From Bacteroidota bacterium (GTDB lineage: Bacteria; Bacteroidota; Bacteroidia; NS11-12g; UBA955), in NCBI GenBank assembly GCA_027488495.1, contig JAIYBO010000038.1:1-22427 (forward strand): a stretch of DNA of 22,427 nucleotides, written 5' to 3'. Each line of letters begins with the position of its first letter. Within the stretch, counting starts at the first letter, position 1. This document shows positions 1 to 8,109 of the stretch, piece by piece. The notes under the pieces are model-generated. The model was not told the origin of the DNA and ran no database searches. It worked only from the letters and a program-made list of their open reading frames with translations. A program made the position numbers and the translations under genes.

Positions 1-1
1 A

Positions 2-154
2 TATAAGTCATTCATTGATACCAATATACACGCTGTGATCGAAGGTGTTCATCCAAGTCCGCTGTCGGCCCATCGCGGGTTTTTTGGATCAAAACCCTTT
101 TCGAAGATCAATGAATTCCTTAAAAATCAGGGGAAATCACCCATCGAATGGTGA
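2..154 (+). CDS. ung: Uracil-DNA glycosylase, C-terminal end (5' truncated by window)
   Basis: Fifty codons of an open frame enter from the left edge and end at TGA 152-154. The fragment contains the family 1 uracil-DNA glycosylase motif HPSPLSAHRGFFG, the DNA-intercalation loop in which the histidine acts in catalysis, followed by the usual C-terminal pattern FSKINEFLKNQGKSPIEW. The family removes uracil from DNA to begin base-excision repair. Only this end is visible, so length, start and promoter cannot be judged. ftsE follows after 83 bases and has its own promoter-like box, so the two are probably separate transcription units. Confidence 0.93.
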   Translation, partial: YKSFIDTNIHAVIEGVHPSPLSAHRGFFGSKPFSKINEFLKNQGKSPIEW

Positions 155-225
155 GTGAGAAGTCCAATAAATCAAACAATCCAAAACTGTGTAAAACTGA
201 TTCGCACAAAAAAGCCTCGCATAGA

Positions 226-233
226 TAACTTTG
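226..233 (+). promoter_or_regulatory. Bacteroidota -7 promoter box for ftsE
   Basis: TAACTTTG matches the TAnnTTTG -7 consensus exactly and ends 4 bases before the GTG start at 238. No good -33 TTG is visible; a TTC lies about 22 bases upstream. The GGAGG at 233-237 abuts the GTG with no spacer, so it is unlikely to act as a Shine-Dalgarno site. Confidence 0.6.
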
Positions 234-237
234 GAGG

Positions 238-933
238 GTGGAAAATCCCATCAGTATTACCAAGGCAACCATACATCAGGGCAGCATTGCTGTGTTGCAG
301 GATGTGAATCTTCAAGTGTCTGAAGGCGAGTTTGTGTTTTTGATCGGTAGAACCGGCTCTGGTAAATCATCGCTGTTAAAGACTCTATATGGCGAATTGC
401 CATTGCAAGAGGGTGAAGCCAATATTGCGGGCTATGATTTAAAGGGGTTGTTGAAGAAAGATGTCCCTTTCTTGCGTCGTAAATTGGGGATTGTGTTTCA
501 GGATTTTCAGTTACTAACAGACCGAAACGTGCTCGATAATTTGATGTTTGTGTTAAAGGCAACCGGCTGGACCAATAAGCATGAAATGTTAGATCGCTGC
601 AAAGCCGTTTTGGAAAAGGTAGGTTTACAAACCAAAGATTACAAAATACCCGCTGAATTGAGTGGTGGGGAGCAACAGCGTTTGGTTATTGCTCGGGCTT
701 TGTTGAATGAACCCAAAGTAATGCTTGCAGATGAACCCACTGGTAACTTAGATCCCGAAGTGAGTGACGAAATCATGGCTCTTTTGAAGTCCATCGCGAG
801 AGAAGGGACTGCAATATTGATGGCTACTCATGACTATCGCCTCATCCAAAAGTTTGGTGGAACCATTTGTAAACTCGAAAATCGCAGTTTGCGTGCGATG
901 GAATCCTACGAATTCAATCAATCACTTTCTTAA
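238..933 (+). CDS. ftsE: Cell-division ABC transporter ATPase FtsE
   Basis: A 231-residue ABC ATPase of the FtsE/LolD type. Visible motifs are Walker A GRTGSGKS (37-44), Q-loop Gln88 in VFQDFQLL, signature LSGGEQQR (141-148), Walker B VMLADE (161-166) followed by PTGNLD, and the switch histidine His198 in ATHDY. FtsE works with the membrane protein FtsX to activate peptidoglycan hydrolases at the division site. Length and the QDFQLL segment favour FtsE over LolD, though sequence alone leaves some doubt. A stop (226-228) in the same frame forces the GTG start. ftsX is not adjacent: the next gene is convergent and overlaps the ftsE tail by 12 bases (922-933). Confidence 0.88.
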   Translation: MENPISITKATIHQGSIAVLQDVNLQVSEGEFVFLIGRTGSGKSSLLKTLYGELPLQEGEANIAGYDLKGLLKKDVPFLRRKLGIVFQDFQLLTDRNVLDNLMFVLKATGWTNKHEMLDRCKAVLEKVGLQTKDYKIPAELSGGEQQRLVIARALLNEPKVMLADEPTGNLDPEVSDEIMALLKSIAREGTAILMATHDYRLIQKFGGTICKLENRSLRAMESYEFNQSLS

Positions 934-2442
934 TTTCCAAAGGGAGATTTCCCTCCTCGGGGACTCAATATAGGTTGATTGCCAAGGTTCCCATTTTTGA
1001 CTCTCAATCCAATGCATTGTAGTTGGATTTTGCAATGCCGAGGCTCTGTTATGAATTGGACTCACGATATAACTGTTATGAATGAGTATCTGCACTTGAG
1101 AATCCTTGGATAGGCTTTTGAATTCTTGAATGTCTTTTTCCGATGAACCTAGATTGAATATGATATTCTTTGGTGGTTCTTTGCCAATCATTCTGGCTTG
1201 GTACTCCCAAGCGTTTTCTATTGCCTTAGCATGATTTGATATCAAAACAATTTTCTGCGTATTGTTAGTCGGTATTTGTTTATTTAGGATTTCTGCAAAT
1301 CGTTCCACATCGGAATTAGAACCAAGAAACATCGGAATTAAAACAAAAACGGCATGATAAACCCATGTTCCAATGGCCACACCCATCAGTGGCTTTGTGG
1401 TTTTATCGTCAGACGAAAACAATCCTGCTTTCGCCATTAAAAGGGTAGCGACTGGTAGTAACATCACCATGAATTCTGCATTTCCTACGCTGTAGAAGGC
1501 AAATCCCAAGTGAAGAAAGAAAACCCAAGACAGGGTGCCTTTAAAAATACGGATTGGCGTAGTCTGTGTGTTTCTTTTTAAAATATATCGCCAAATGAAG
1601 GCCAATGAGGAGATAACCAATAGCAACAATCCACCCAAACCAATGATCGACATGAAAGGCCAAGCAACGATGATGAATATACTAAAACCATGGATTTGGA
1701 ATACAGTGCGAATGAGGTTAACTGCGGTAAATAAAAAGTTGAGTGGCCCTATTTCAGTATCAACGAGCCCTTGGTTGACATCGTGGATGATAAAGTTACT
1801 GATGCTTTCATTGCTAGCGGAAGCCGCCAAGAGGTATGCAAATATGATGAGTGCACCCGATAAAATTGGGGCTGCCCATTTCCCTTTCTTCATTGCCATT
1901 AATGCGTAGGCTAAAAACCAGAAAATATATGTTTGATGAAACAACACGGAAAATGCGAGCGATACCCAGCCGGCTGAAGCGGTTCTGTGTTGTTTGTTTT
2001 CAATGAGATAACTCCCCAAAATGGCCAAAAACAGTGGCACCACATAGGTCTCGTTATCAATGGCAAATCGCAAAATACCATACGACCCCAGAAGGAACCA
2101 AATCAGCCAATGTGCATTTGAATGGGTCGTATTTAATTTCAGTAGCCATGCGCGCAAAATCTCTAAAGTGAGTGCACACAGAGCGAAGTTTAAAAAAGTA
2201 AAACCAGCAATTGGATCGATATGAAGGAATCTGATTAATGGTAGCCACAATGAGCACCAGGGCATGTAAAGTAAGTGGTGTGGTGATAACATAGAACCGA
2301 AGCTTCCCTCAAATTCCAATGTGTCGGCGGCATAACCCCAACCATCGCCTGAATGGGTTAGAGGCAATAGCAAAATACTCACCATCAATATGGCGATAAA
2401 TGCAAAATAAAATCCGCGGTTTGCATTTATTGAAATTCGCAT
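922..2442 (-). CDS. Polytopic membrane protein, possible GT-C-type glycosyltransferase
   Basis: A 506-residue protein with about ten hydrophobic segments over residues 10-385, then a soluble tail of about 120 residues. Segment 1 is followed by SGDGWGYAADTLEF (Asp33) and SPHHLLY (His55, His56). An acidic residue in the first outer loop is typical of GT-C fold lipid-linked-sugar glycosyltransferases, but no family-defining motif is clear, so the assignment is tentative. I chose ATG 2442 over an in-frame start at 2481 because a -7 box (2448-2455) lies between them and the protein then begins MRISINANRG directly before the first membrane segment. The tail runs over the ftsE stop. It is divergent from cca, with only 33 bases between the start codons. 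Confidence 0.75.
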   Translation of the reverse strand: MRISINANRGFYFAFIAILMVSILLLPLTHSGDGWGYAADTLEFEGSFGSMLSPHHLLYMPWCSLWLPLIRFLHIDPIAGFTFLNFALCALTLEILRAWLLKLNTTHSNAHWLIWFLLGSYGILRFAIDNETYVVPLFLAILGSYLIENKQHRTASAGWVSLAFSVLFHQTYIFWFLAYALMAMKKGKWAAPILSGALIIFAYLLAASASNESISNFIIHDVNQGLVDTEIGPLNFLFTAVNLIRTVFQIHGFSIFIIVAWPFMSIIGLGGLLLLVISSLAFIWRYILKRNTQTTPIRIFKGTLSWVFFLHLGFAFYSVGNAEFMVMLLPVATLLMAKAGLFSSDDKTTKPLMGVAIGTWVYHAVFVLIPMFLGSNSDVERFAEILNKQIPTNNTQKIVLISNHAKAIENAWEYQARMIGKEPPKNIIFNLGSSEKDIQEFKSLSKDSQVQILIHNSYIVSPIHNRASALQNPTTMHWIESQKWEPWQSTYIESPRREISLWKLRK

Positions 2443-2447
2443 CGCAA

Positions 2448-2455
2448 CAAATATA
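2448..2455 (-). promoter_or_regulatory. -7 promoter box for the minus-strand membrane-protein gene
   Basis: Read on the minus strand this is TATATTTG, an exact TAnnTTTG match ending 5 bases before ATG 2442. A TTG is found 23 bases upstream (plus-strand 2479-2481), slightly far for a -33 element and inside the first codons of cca. Confidence 0.55.
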
Positions 2456-2463
2456 GGGTGTGC

Positions 2464-2471
2464 TATCTTTG
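2464..2471 (+). promoter_or_regulatory. -7 promoter box for cca
   Basis: TATCTTTG matches TAnnTTTG exactly and ends 4 bases before GTG 2476. It lies 8 bases from the opposing box at 2448-2455. No -33 TTG is seen at the usual spacing. Confidence 0.5.
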
Positions 2472-2475
2472 TGCC

Positions 2476-3888
2476 GTGCAATCACCTTTAGATAATCCCA
2501 TTTTTCAGGTCATCGGTAATACAGCGGACCAAATGCAGTTAAAAGCATGGGTGGTTGGTGGATTTGTGAGGGATTCAATATTAAAAAGGGAAAACAAAGA
2601 CATAGACATTGTGGTTGTGGGTAACGGGGTAGATTTTGCCCAGGCGGTTGCCAAGAACTTCAATAATGATTGTAGTTTGAGTGTTTTTAAGAATTTCGGT
2701 ACTGCGCAAATTAAATTTGATGACTGGATCATAGAGTTTATCGGGGCCAGGAAAGAAAGTTATCGAAGGGATTCACGCAAACCAATTGTAGAGAATGGCA
2801 CGTTGATCGATGATCAAAATCGTCGTGATTTCACCATTAATGCTATGTATCTATCGCTAAATAGCGATAATTATGGCGAGTTGTATGACCCGTTCAATGG
2901 CGTTCAGGATTTACAGAACATGGTCATTCGAACTTGTTCTAATCCAGACATTACATTTAGTGATGACCCGCTCCGGATGTTGAGGGCCATTCGATTTGCT
3001 TCGCGGCTTAATTTTCGCATCGAACTCAAAACCTTCGAAGCCATCAAAGCCAATGTGAATCGCATTGAAATAGTTTCGCAAGAGAGAATTACTGATGAAA
3101 TCAATGGCATGATCATGGGTGAAAAACCGAGTAGGGCATTCGAAATGATGTCGAAAACGGGTTTACTGTCTTTAATTTTTCCTGAAATGATGGATTTGCA
3201 TGGGATAGAAACTAGAAATGGCAAATCTCACAAAGACAATTTCTATCACACCCTGCAGGTTTTAGATAACATCTGCGAGTTTACAGATAATTTGTGGCTG
3301 CGCTGGGCGGCTATTCTGCACGACATTGCTAAACCGGCCACCAAGAGATTTGACCCAAAGGTTGGATGGACATTTCACGGACATGAAGACAAGGGGTCTA
3401 GGATGGTAAAAGGCATTTTTAAGCGCATGCGGTTGCCACTGGATGAAAAGATGCGCTATGTTAGTACTTTGGTTTTGTTGCATTTGAGACCCATCGTATT
3501 GTCGAAAGAAACAGTTACTGACAGTGCAGTTCGGAGATTGATTGTAGATGCAGGTGACTACGTTTCAGATTTGGTTATTTTGTGTAGAGCGGATATCACC
3601 AGTAAGAACGAAGCCAAAGTAGAGAAACACTTAAGAAATTTGGTTTTAGTTGAAGAGAAGATCAGTGAAGTAATGGTAAAAGATGAGCTGAGAAATTGGC
3701 AACCGGTTTTAACGGGGAATCATATCAAGAACCATTTCGACATAAAGGACCCACAGCACATTGGCATGATCAAAGAGGCTGTGCGTGAAGTGATTTTGGA
3801 AGGACAAATCCCCAATGAATTAGAGGCTGCATTGAAGTTGGCGGTGGAAATAGCGGCCAAACTAGGAGTGAGTGAGAAATCACAATAA
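2476..3888 (+). CDS. cca: CCA tRNA nucleotidyltransferase with HD domain
   Basis: A 470-residue class II nucleotidyltransferase that adds or repairs the 3' CCA end of tRNA. Motifs in order are VVGGFVRD (26-33), the metal-binding DID (Asp42, Asp44), NRRDFTINAM (115-124), DDPLRMLRAIRFASRLNF (163-180), and an HD phosphohydrolase-like domain with ILHDIAKP (His282, Asp283). The HD domain is a known feature of many bacterial CCA enzymes. An upstream in-frame GTG at 2458 would add six residues but lies upstream of the -7 box, so GTG 2476 is preferred. The 59 bases to serS carry only a degenerate promoter box, so cotranscription is possible. Confidence 0.92.
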   Translation: MQSPLDNPIFQVIGNTADQMQLKAWVVGGFVRDSILKRENKDIDIVVVGNGVDFAQAVAKNFNNDCSLSVFKNFGTAQIKFDDWIIEFIGARKESYRRDSRKPIVENGTLIDDQNRRDFTINAMYLSLNSDNYGELYDPFNGVQDLQNMVIRTCSNPDITFSDDPLRMLRAIRFASRLNFRIELKTFEAIKANVNRIEIVSQERITDEINGMIMGEKPSRAFEMMSKTGLLSLIFPEMMDLHGIETRNGKSHKDNFYHTLQVLDNICEFTDNLWLRWAAILHDIAKPATKRFDPKVGWTFHGHEDKGSRMVKGIFKRMRLPLDEKMRYVSTLVLLHLRPIVLSKETVTDSAVRRLIVDAGDYVSDLVILCRADITSKNEAKVEKHLRNLVLVEEKISEVMVKDELRNWQPVLTGNHIKNHFDIKDPQHIGMIKEAVREVILEGQIPNELEAALKLAVEIAAKLGVSEKSQ

Positions 3889-3929
3889 AAGGGATTGAAA
3901 TCTGAATGAATTTCATCAAATAAATTCAC

Positions 3930-3937
3930 GAAATTTG
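3930..3937 (+). promoter_or_regulatory. Possible degenerate -7 box for serS
   Basis: GAAATTTG matches seven of eight positions in TAnnTTTG and ends 10 bases before ATG 3948. There is no convincing -33 TTG. serS may instead be read through from cca. Confidence 0.3.
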
Positions 3938-3947
3938 CAATAATATT

Positions 3948-5219
3948 ATGTTACAGATTGCCAACATTAGAAAAAATGCCAATGAATTGGCCGAGAGATT
4001 GGCCATACGTGGTTTGGATGGACAAGCATTGATTGCCCAAGTGATTGAATTGGATGAAAGGAATCGCGCCAAAAGAACGGAGATGGAGACCTTGCAGGCC
4101 AAAGGCAATCAGTTGTCGTCTCAAATCCGAGACATGTATCAATCTGGACAAAAAGACGCTGGCGATGCGTTGAAGTTGGAATCTGCACAAATCAAAGATT
4201 CATTGAAGTCTTTGGAAACCGATGTTGAGTTAGCTGACAAAGAATTATTACAATTGTTACTCACTATTCCCAATACCCCATCTATGGAGGTGCCCAAAGG
4301 AAAAACGCCTGAAGAGAACCAGGAAGTATCTCAATGGGGTGCTAAACCCGATTTGTATGACGGGGCTGTTCCACATTGGGAGCTTGCTGCAAAGTATGAT
4401 ATCATTGATTTTGAATTGGGTGTAAAATTGACCGGTGCAGGTTTTCCTGTATACAAAGGAAAAGGCGCGATTTTTCAACGTGCTTTGATTCAATTCTTTC
4501 TCAATGAAGCGGGTAAAGCAGGCTATATGGAAGTACAGCCACCATTGTTGGTAAACGCCGATAGTGGATATGGAACGGGCCAGTTACCCGATAAAGAAGG
4601 TCAAATGTATCATTGCGGTGTGGATGATTTGTATTTGATTCCAACCGCTGAGGTACCCATTACAAATCTGTACAGAGATGTGATTTTGAATGAATCTCAA
4701 CTACCCATTAAGAATGCTGGTTACACACCATGCTTCAGAAGAGAAGCCGGTAGTTATGGTGCTCACGTAAGGGGCTTGAACCGTTTACATCAATTTGATA
4801 AAGTAGAAATAGTTCAAATCGTAAAGCCGGAAGGGTCATACGCAGTATTGGAAGACATGCAAAATTACGTGCAAGGCCTGTTACAAAAATTGGGTTTACA
4901 CTACAGAGTTTTGTTGTTGTGTGGTGGAGATATGGGCTTTACAAGTGCCAAAACCTATGATATGGAAGTGTGGTCTGCGGCCCAAGAAAAATGGTTAGAA
5001 TGCAGTTCTATTAGCAATTTTGAAACCTTTCAAACGAACCGATTGAAATGCCGTTATCGCAATGCTGAAGGCAAAACAGAATTGGCCCACAGCTTGAATG
5101 GATCTGCTTTGGCATTGCCCCGAATAGTAGCTGCCTTGCTCGAAAACAACCAAACAGCTGAAGGCATAAGGGTGCCAGACGTTTTGGTTCCCTATACAGG
5201 CTTTACATTTATCAATTGA
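3948..5219 (+). CDS. serS: Seryl-tRNA synthetase
   Basis: A 423-residue class II aminoacyl-tRNA synthetase that charges tRNA-Ser. The first ~110 residues form the tRNA-binding helical arm, rich in Glu, Lys and Leu. The catalytic domain has TAEVPITNLYRD (starting at Thr233, with Glu235 in the serine pocket region), motif 2 FRREAGSYG (263-271) followed by GLNRLHQFDKVE, and motif 3 NGSALALPR (384-392). Length is normal for the family. The start at ATG 3948 gives the expected MLQIANIRKN opening. A thiol-transferase-like gene begins two bases after the TGA stop, so the two are probably cotranscribed. Confidence 0.96.
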   Translation: MLQIANIRKNANELAERLAIRGLDGQALIAQVIELDERNRAKRTEMETLQAKGNQLSSQIRDMYQSGQKDAGDALKLESAQIKDSLKSLETDVELADKELLQLLLTIPNTPSMEVPKGKTPEENQEVSQWGAKPDLYDGAVPHWELAAKYDIIDFELGVKLTGAGFPVYKGKGAIFQRALIQFFLNEAGKAGYMEVQPPLLVNADSGYGTGQLPDKEGQMYHCGVDDLYLIPTAEVPITNLYRDVILNESQLPIKNAGYTPCFRREAGSYGAHVRGLNRLHQFDKVEIVQIVKPEGSYAVLEDMQNYVQGLLQKLGLHYRVLLLCGGDMGFTSAKTYDMEVWSAAQEKWLECSSISNFETFQTNRLKCRYRNAEGKTELAHSLNGSALALPRIVAALLENNQTAEGIRVPDVLVPYTGFTFIN

Positions 5220-5220
5220 A

Positions 5221-5748
5221 ATGACAGGAACGCCCACCTTACCGCCATTTGATTGGGAGGCGCCAACTTCTCTGGGTTCATTGCTGAATGACGTACTTAC
5301 CATCCAACAATTCCCAACAGAATTGGCCAAAGTCATTGCCACAGTGACCGAAAACCAGTGGAGTTGTAGCTACAGAGAGGGTGGATGGAACCTTCGTCAG
5401 ATCATTCATCATTTGGCTGATGCACATCTAAATGCCTACGTTCGAACCAAACATATTCTAACCCAAGACCAAGATTTGATACAACCTTGGGATGAAAACG
5501 CTTGGGCAGAAACACCAGATGCAGCATTTCATCATGAAGCGAGTTATTTGATTTTGTTGGGTTTGCATCAAAAATGGTCGCTGTTGTTATTAGAATCATT
5601 GAAAGATCCCGCTACCCATTTCGCCAAAACCTTGCTGCATCCAGAATTGGGTCGTCAAGTGAGTTTGAGCGATTTGATACGATTATATGCTTGGCATGGT
5701 GCACACCACTTGGAGCAAATGAAATTGGCCATTTCGCTCAATCCGTAA
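5221..5748 (+). CDS. DinB/YfiT-family putative metal-dependent thiol transferase
   Basis: A 175-residue helical protein of the DinB superfamily, YfiT/BstA branch. The three metal ligands expected in this fold are visible: His64 in IIHHLADAH, and His159 and His163 in YAWHGAHHLEQ. The WNLRQIIHHLADAH segment is characteristic of the YfiT group. Family members transfer bacillithiol or related thiols to electrophiles, or act as metal hydrolases; the actual substrate cannot be read from the sequence. ATG 5221 lies one base after the serS stop, so translation may be coupled. The gene ends 10 bases before a convergent glycosyltransferase gene, with no clear terminator hairpin between them. Confidence 0.85.
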   Translation: MTGTPTLPPFDWEAPTSLGSLLNDVLTIQQFPTELAKVIATVTENQWSCSYREGGWNLRQIIHHLADAHLNAYVRTKHILTQDQDLIQPWDENAWAETPDAAFHHEASYLILLGLHQKWSLLLLESLKDPATHFAKTLLHPELGRQVSLSDLIRLYAWHGAHHLEQMKLAISLNP

Positions 5749-5758
5749 AAACCAACAG

Positions 5759-6601
5759 TTATTTGTAGTATTGGAATACTTGCCAGATTTGGAAAGGAAC
5801 TTTTACGAAGTCTAGCCAACCAATTTTAGAACCTTTTACATCGTTCCAAGCACGAATGGGTACCTCAAGGACTTTTTCCTGCGCGGCATTTCCATATACC
5901 TTTTTTAATCGAAGTAATATCTCCACATCAAACAACCAGGAGGTTTTGAAAGGTTTTTCCATGCAAATTGGAATCAACTCGGGCTTCATTAATTTGGCAC
6001 CACATTGCGTATCGTGAACCTTCCAGCCCAAACCTTGGCTAATGAGTGTGGCAAACAATCTTCCAGAATAATGTCGGAATATGGTTCTGTCAATTTTTGC
6101 TCCCAATCGTGCAACCCTTGAACCAATGATTAAATCATAGTCATCGTTGCCCGCGAATTGGTAAAACCACTTCACCTCTTGCAACGGAGTTGCCAAATCG
6201 GCATCCCAAAATCCTACATAAGACGTTGATCGAATTTTCTCACTGAATAATACCTGTTCCCCATAGATTTCCGTTTCATTCAGAGAATTCGTTTTGGTTT
6301 CGTTGTTTGAGCGATCAGTCAAATCATGAAAAATCGCAGAATAAATGTAGTTGAAGCCTTCTCTAACCGCATTGCTCTTGCCTTTATTTAATTTATACGA
6401 TAGAACAAGGATTCTCTCTTTTATTGGGGTTGGTTGCGTGTCGCGAAAATTGCACAAAAACCGAAATGTATCGTCGCTACTACCATCGTTTACAAACACG
6501 AAAGCCATTGACTCATCGTCAAGCAGGGCTTGAGCAAACAAGGGCTGTTGTATCCGATTCGCCTCATTGTAGCATGGTATAACCAAACACGTCTTTATCA
6601 T
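5759..6601 (-). CDS. Family 2 glycosyltransferase (dolichyl-phosphate glucosyltransferase-like)
   Basis: A 280-residue GT-A fold transferase. It opens with CLVIPCYNEANRI, then FVNDGSSDDT (36-45), LNKGKSNAVREG (71-82), the nucleotide-sugar/metal-binding DADLATP (133-139), GSRVARLGAKIDR, HDTQCGAKLM and FDVEILLRL. This order matches polyprenyl-phosphate sugar transferases of the ALG5/DPG type, which load a sugar onto a lipid carrier at the cytoplasmic membrane. No C-terminal membrane helix is present. Residues about 94-126 form a polar Asn/Thr/Glu-rich insert before the DAD motif. ATG 6601 is preferred; an in-frame TTG at 6619 would add six residues. It is divergent from cbs across 122 bases. 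Confidence 0.85.
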   Translation of the reverse strand: MIKTCLVIPCYNEANRIQQPLFAQALLDDESMAFVFVNDGSSDDTFRFLCNFRDTQPTPIKERILVLSYKLNKGKSNAVREGFNYIYSAIFHDLTDRSNNETKTNSLNETEIYGEQVLFSEKIRSTSYVGFWDADLATPLQEVKWFYQFAGNDDYDLIIGSRVARLGAKIDRTIFRHYSGRLFATLISQGLGWKVHDTQCGAKLMKPELIPICMEKPFKTSWLFDVEILLRLKKVYGNAAQEKVLEVPIRAWNDVKGSKIGWLDFVKVPFQIWQVFQYYK

Positions 6602-6708
6602 TTCGAAATCGGATGCCAAAATACCACTGATTTTGTTGGCAACCTATCTTAATTCTATGTTTTAAGCACTGTTTTGCTGATTTTTCGAAAAAAGCGCACT
6701 TTCAAAAG

Positions 6709-6717
6709 TAAATTTGC
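6709..6717 (+). promoter_or_regulatory. -7 promoter box for cbs-map-MBL operon
   Basis: TAAATTTGC is an exact TAnnTTTG match followed by the often-seen C. The eight-base core ends 7 bases before ATG 6724. A TTTCG at 6683-6687, 21 bases upstream, may serve as a weak -33 element. Confidence 0.6.
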
Positions 6718-6723
6718 ATCAGT

Positions 6724-8100
6724 ATGCGGGTATACCAAAACATTTTAGAAACCATTGGAAATACGCCAATGGTAAAGCTTAACTCCATCACCAAGGATTT
6801 GCCATGCACGGTATATGCCAAGGTGGAAACCACAAACCCTGGTAATTCAATCAAGGATCGGATGGCGCTTAAAATGATCGAAGACGCAGAAGCGAGTGGT
6901 GCACTGAAGCCTGGCGGAGTCATCATTGAAGGTACCAGCGGAAACACGGGGATGGGATTGGCCATCGCTGCAGTAATCAAAGGATATCGATGCATTTTTA
7001 CTACCACCGATAAGCAAAGCAAAGAGAAAGTCGATGCCTTGAAAGCTTTTGGCGCCGAAGTCATCGTTTGTCCTACCGATGTAGACCCAGAAGATCCCCG
7101 CAGTTACTACAGCGTAAGTACGCGATTGGCCAATGAGATACCGAATGCTTGGAAACCCAACCAATACGATAATCTAAGCAATTCAAAAGCCCATTACGAG
7201 CAAACGGGTCCGGAAATTTGGGACCAAACCGGTGGTAAAATAACCCATTTGGTTGTGGGAGTGGGCACTGGCGGTACAATTTGTGGAACAGGCAAATACT
7301 TGAAAGAACAAAATCCGGATATTCAGATTTTGGGAATTGATACATATGGTTCAGTTTTCAAAAAATACAAGGAAACTGGCATTTTTGATAAAAACGAAAT
7401 TTACCCTTATATCACTGAAGGCATTGGTGAAGATTTCCTGCCAGCCAACGTGGATTTTAGCATTATCGATCATTTTGAGAAAGTAACCGACAAAGATGCC
7501 GCGGTAATGACGCGAAGAATCCCAAGGGAAGAAGGGATTTTTGCAGGCAACAGCGCTGGATCAGCCATGGCCGGCTTGTTGCAAATGAAAGATCGCTTCA
7601 AAGCATCCGATGTTGTGGTTGTGATTTTCCATGATCATGGTACCCGGTATCTGGGAAAAATGTATAATGAAGATTGGATGAGAGATAGGGGATTTATTGC
7701 TCCCAAGCCATTGACCACAGCACTCGATTTGATTGCTGGTCACGCTCAATTGCCATTGTTGTCGGTTAAAACTTCAGATACATGTGAACATGTAATTGCC
7801 TTGATGCAGAAATATTCTGTTTCTCAATTGCCCGTAAAAGATGAAGCCAACAACTTCGTTGGGGCCATTGAAGATGCGAGCCTTTACGCTGAATTATTGA
7901 AAAATCGCGATTTAATGTCGAAACCAGTGGCTGAAATCATGGTTGCATCCTACCCAGTGGTATCGCACATGGCAAGCATTGAGGAAGTATCGTCAAAAAT
8001 CAATAAAGCCAATGCTGCCGTACTCATGATGGATATGGGAGGCAATTGGCATATCATCACAAAGCAAGATTTGATTCAAGCCATTTCTAAAGGTAATTAA
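6724..8100 (+). CDS. cbs: Cystathionine beta-synthase (PLP domain plus paired CBS domains)
   Basis: A 458-residue PLP enzyme. The catalytic domain (about 1-330) contains NPGNSIKDR with the Schiff-base Lys44, the substrate loop EGTSGNTG (69-76), and the phosphate-binding GVGTGGT (179-185). The segment HDHGTRYLGKMYNEDWM (303-319) and the tandem CBS modules at about 342-400 and 400-456 separate it from simple O-acetylserine sulfhydrylases. It condenses serine or an activated serine with homocysteine to give cystathionine, or may make cysteine or H2S; the CBS pair usually senses an adenosyl ligand. It is the first gene of a tight unit; map begins 9 bases after the stop. Confidence 0.9.
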   Translation: MRVYQNILETIGNTPMVKLNSITKDLPCTVYAKVETTNPGNSIKDRMALKMIEDAEASGALKPGGVIIEGTSGNTGMGLAIAAVIKGYRCIFTTTDKQSKEKVDALKAFGAEVIVCPTDVDPEDPRSYYSVSTRLANEIPNAWKPNQYDNLSNSKAHYEQTGPEIWDQTGGKITHLVVGVGTGGTICGTGKYLKEQNPDIQILGIDTYGSVFKKYKETGIFDKNEIYPYITEGIGEDFLPANVDFSIIDHFEKVTDKDAAVMTRRIPREEGIFAGNSAGSAMAGLLQMKDRFKASDVVVVIFHDHGTRYLGKMYNEDWMRDRGFIAPKPLTTALDLIAGHAQLPLLSVKTSDTCEHVIALMQKYSVSQLPVKDEANNFVGAIEDASLYAELLKNRDLMSKPVAEIMVASYPVVSHMASIEEVSSKINKANAAVLMMDMGGNWHIITKQDLIQAISKGN

Positions 8101-8109
8101 TATAATCCA

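Noticed and set aside
233..237. GGAGG as a Shine-Dalgarno site for ftsE
   Set aside because: It touches the GTG with no spacer, so it cannot pair with 16S rRNA while the start is in the P site; it overlaps a -7 box instead.
941..954. AGGGA-GATT-TCCCT hairpin as a bidirectional terminator between ftsE and the membrane protein
   Set aside because: The stem is only 5 bp, has no T-run on either side, and lies within the coding end of the minus-strand gene.
1535..1909. Open plus-strand frame antisense to the membrane protein
   Set aside because: The complementary frame has continuous membrane segments and a promoter; this frame has no recognisable features.
3896..3915. TGAAAT/ATTTCA inverted repeat between cca and serS
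   Set aside because: Six AT-rich base pairs with an 8-base loop and no T-run; too weak for a terminator or an operator call.
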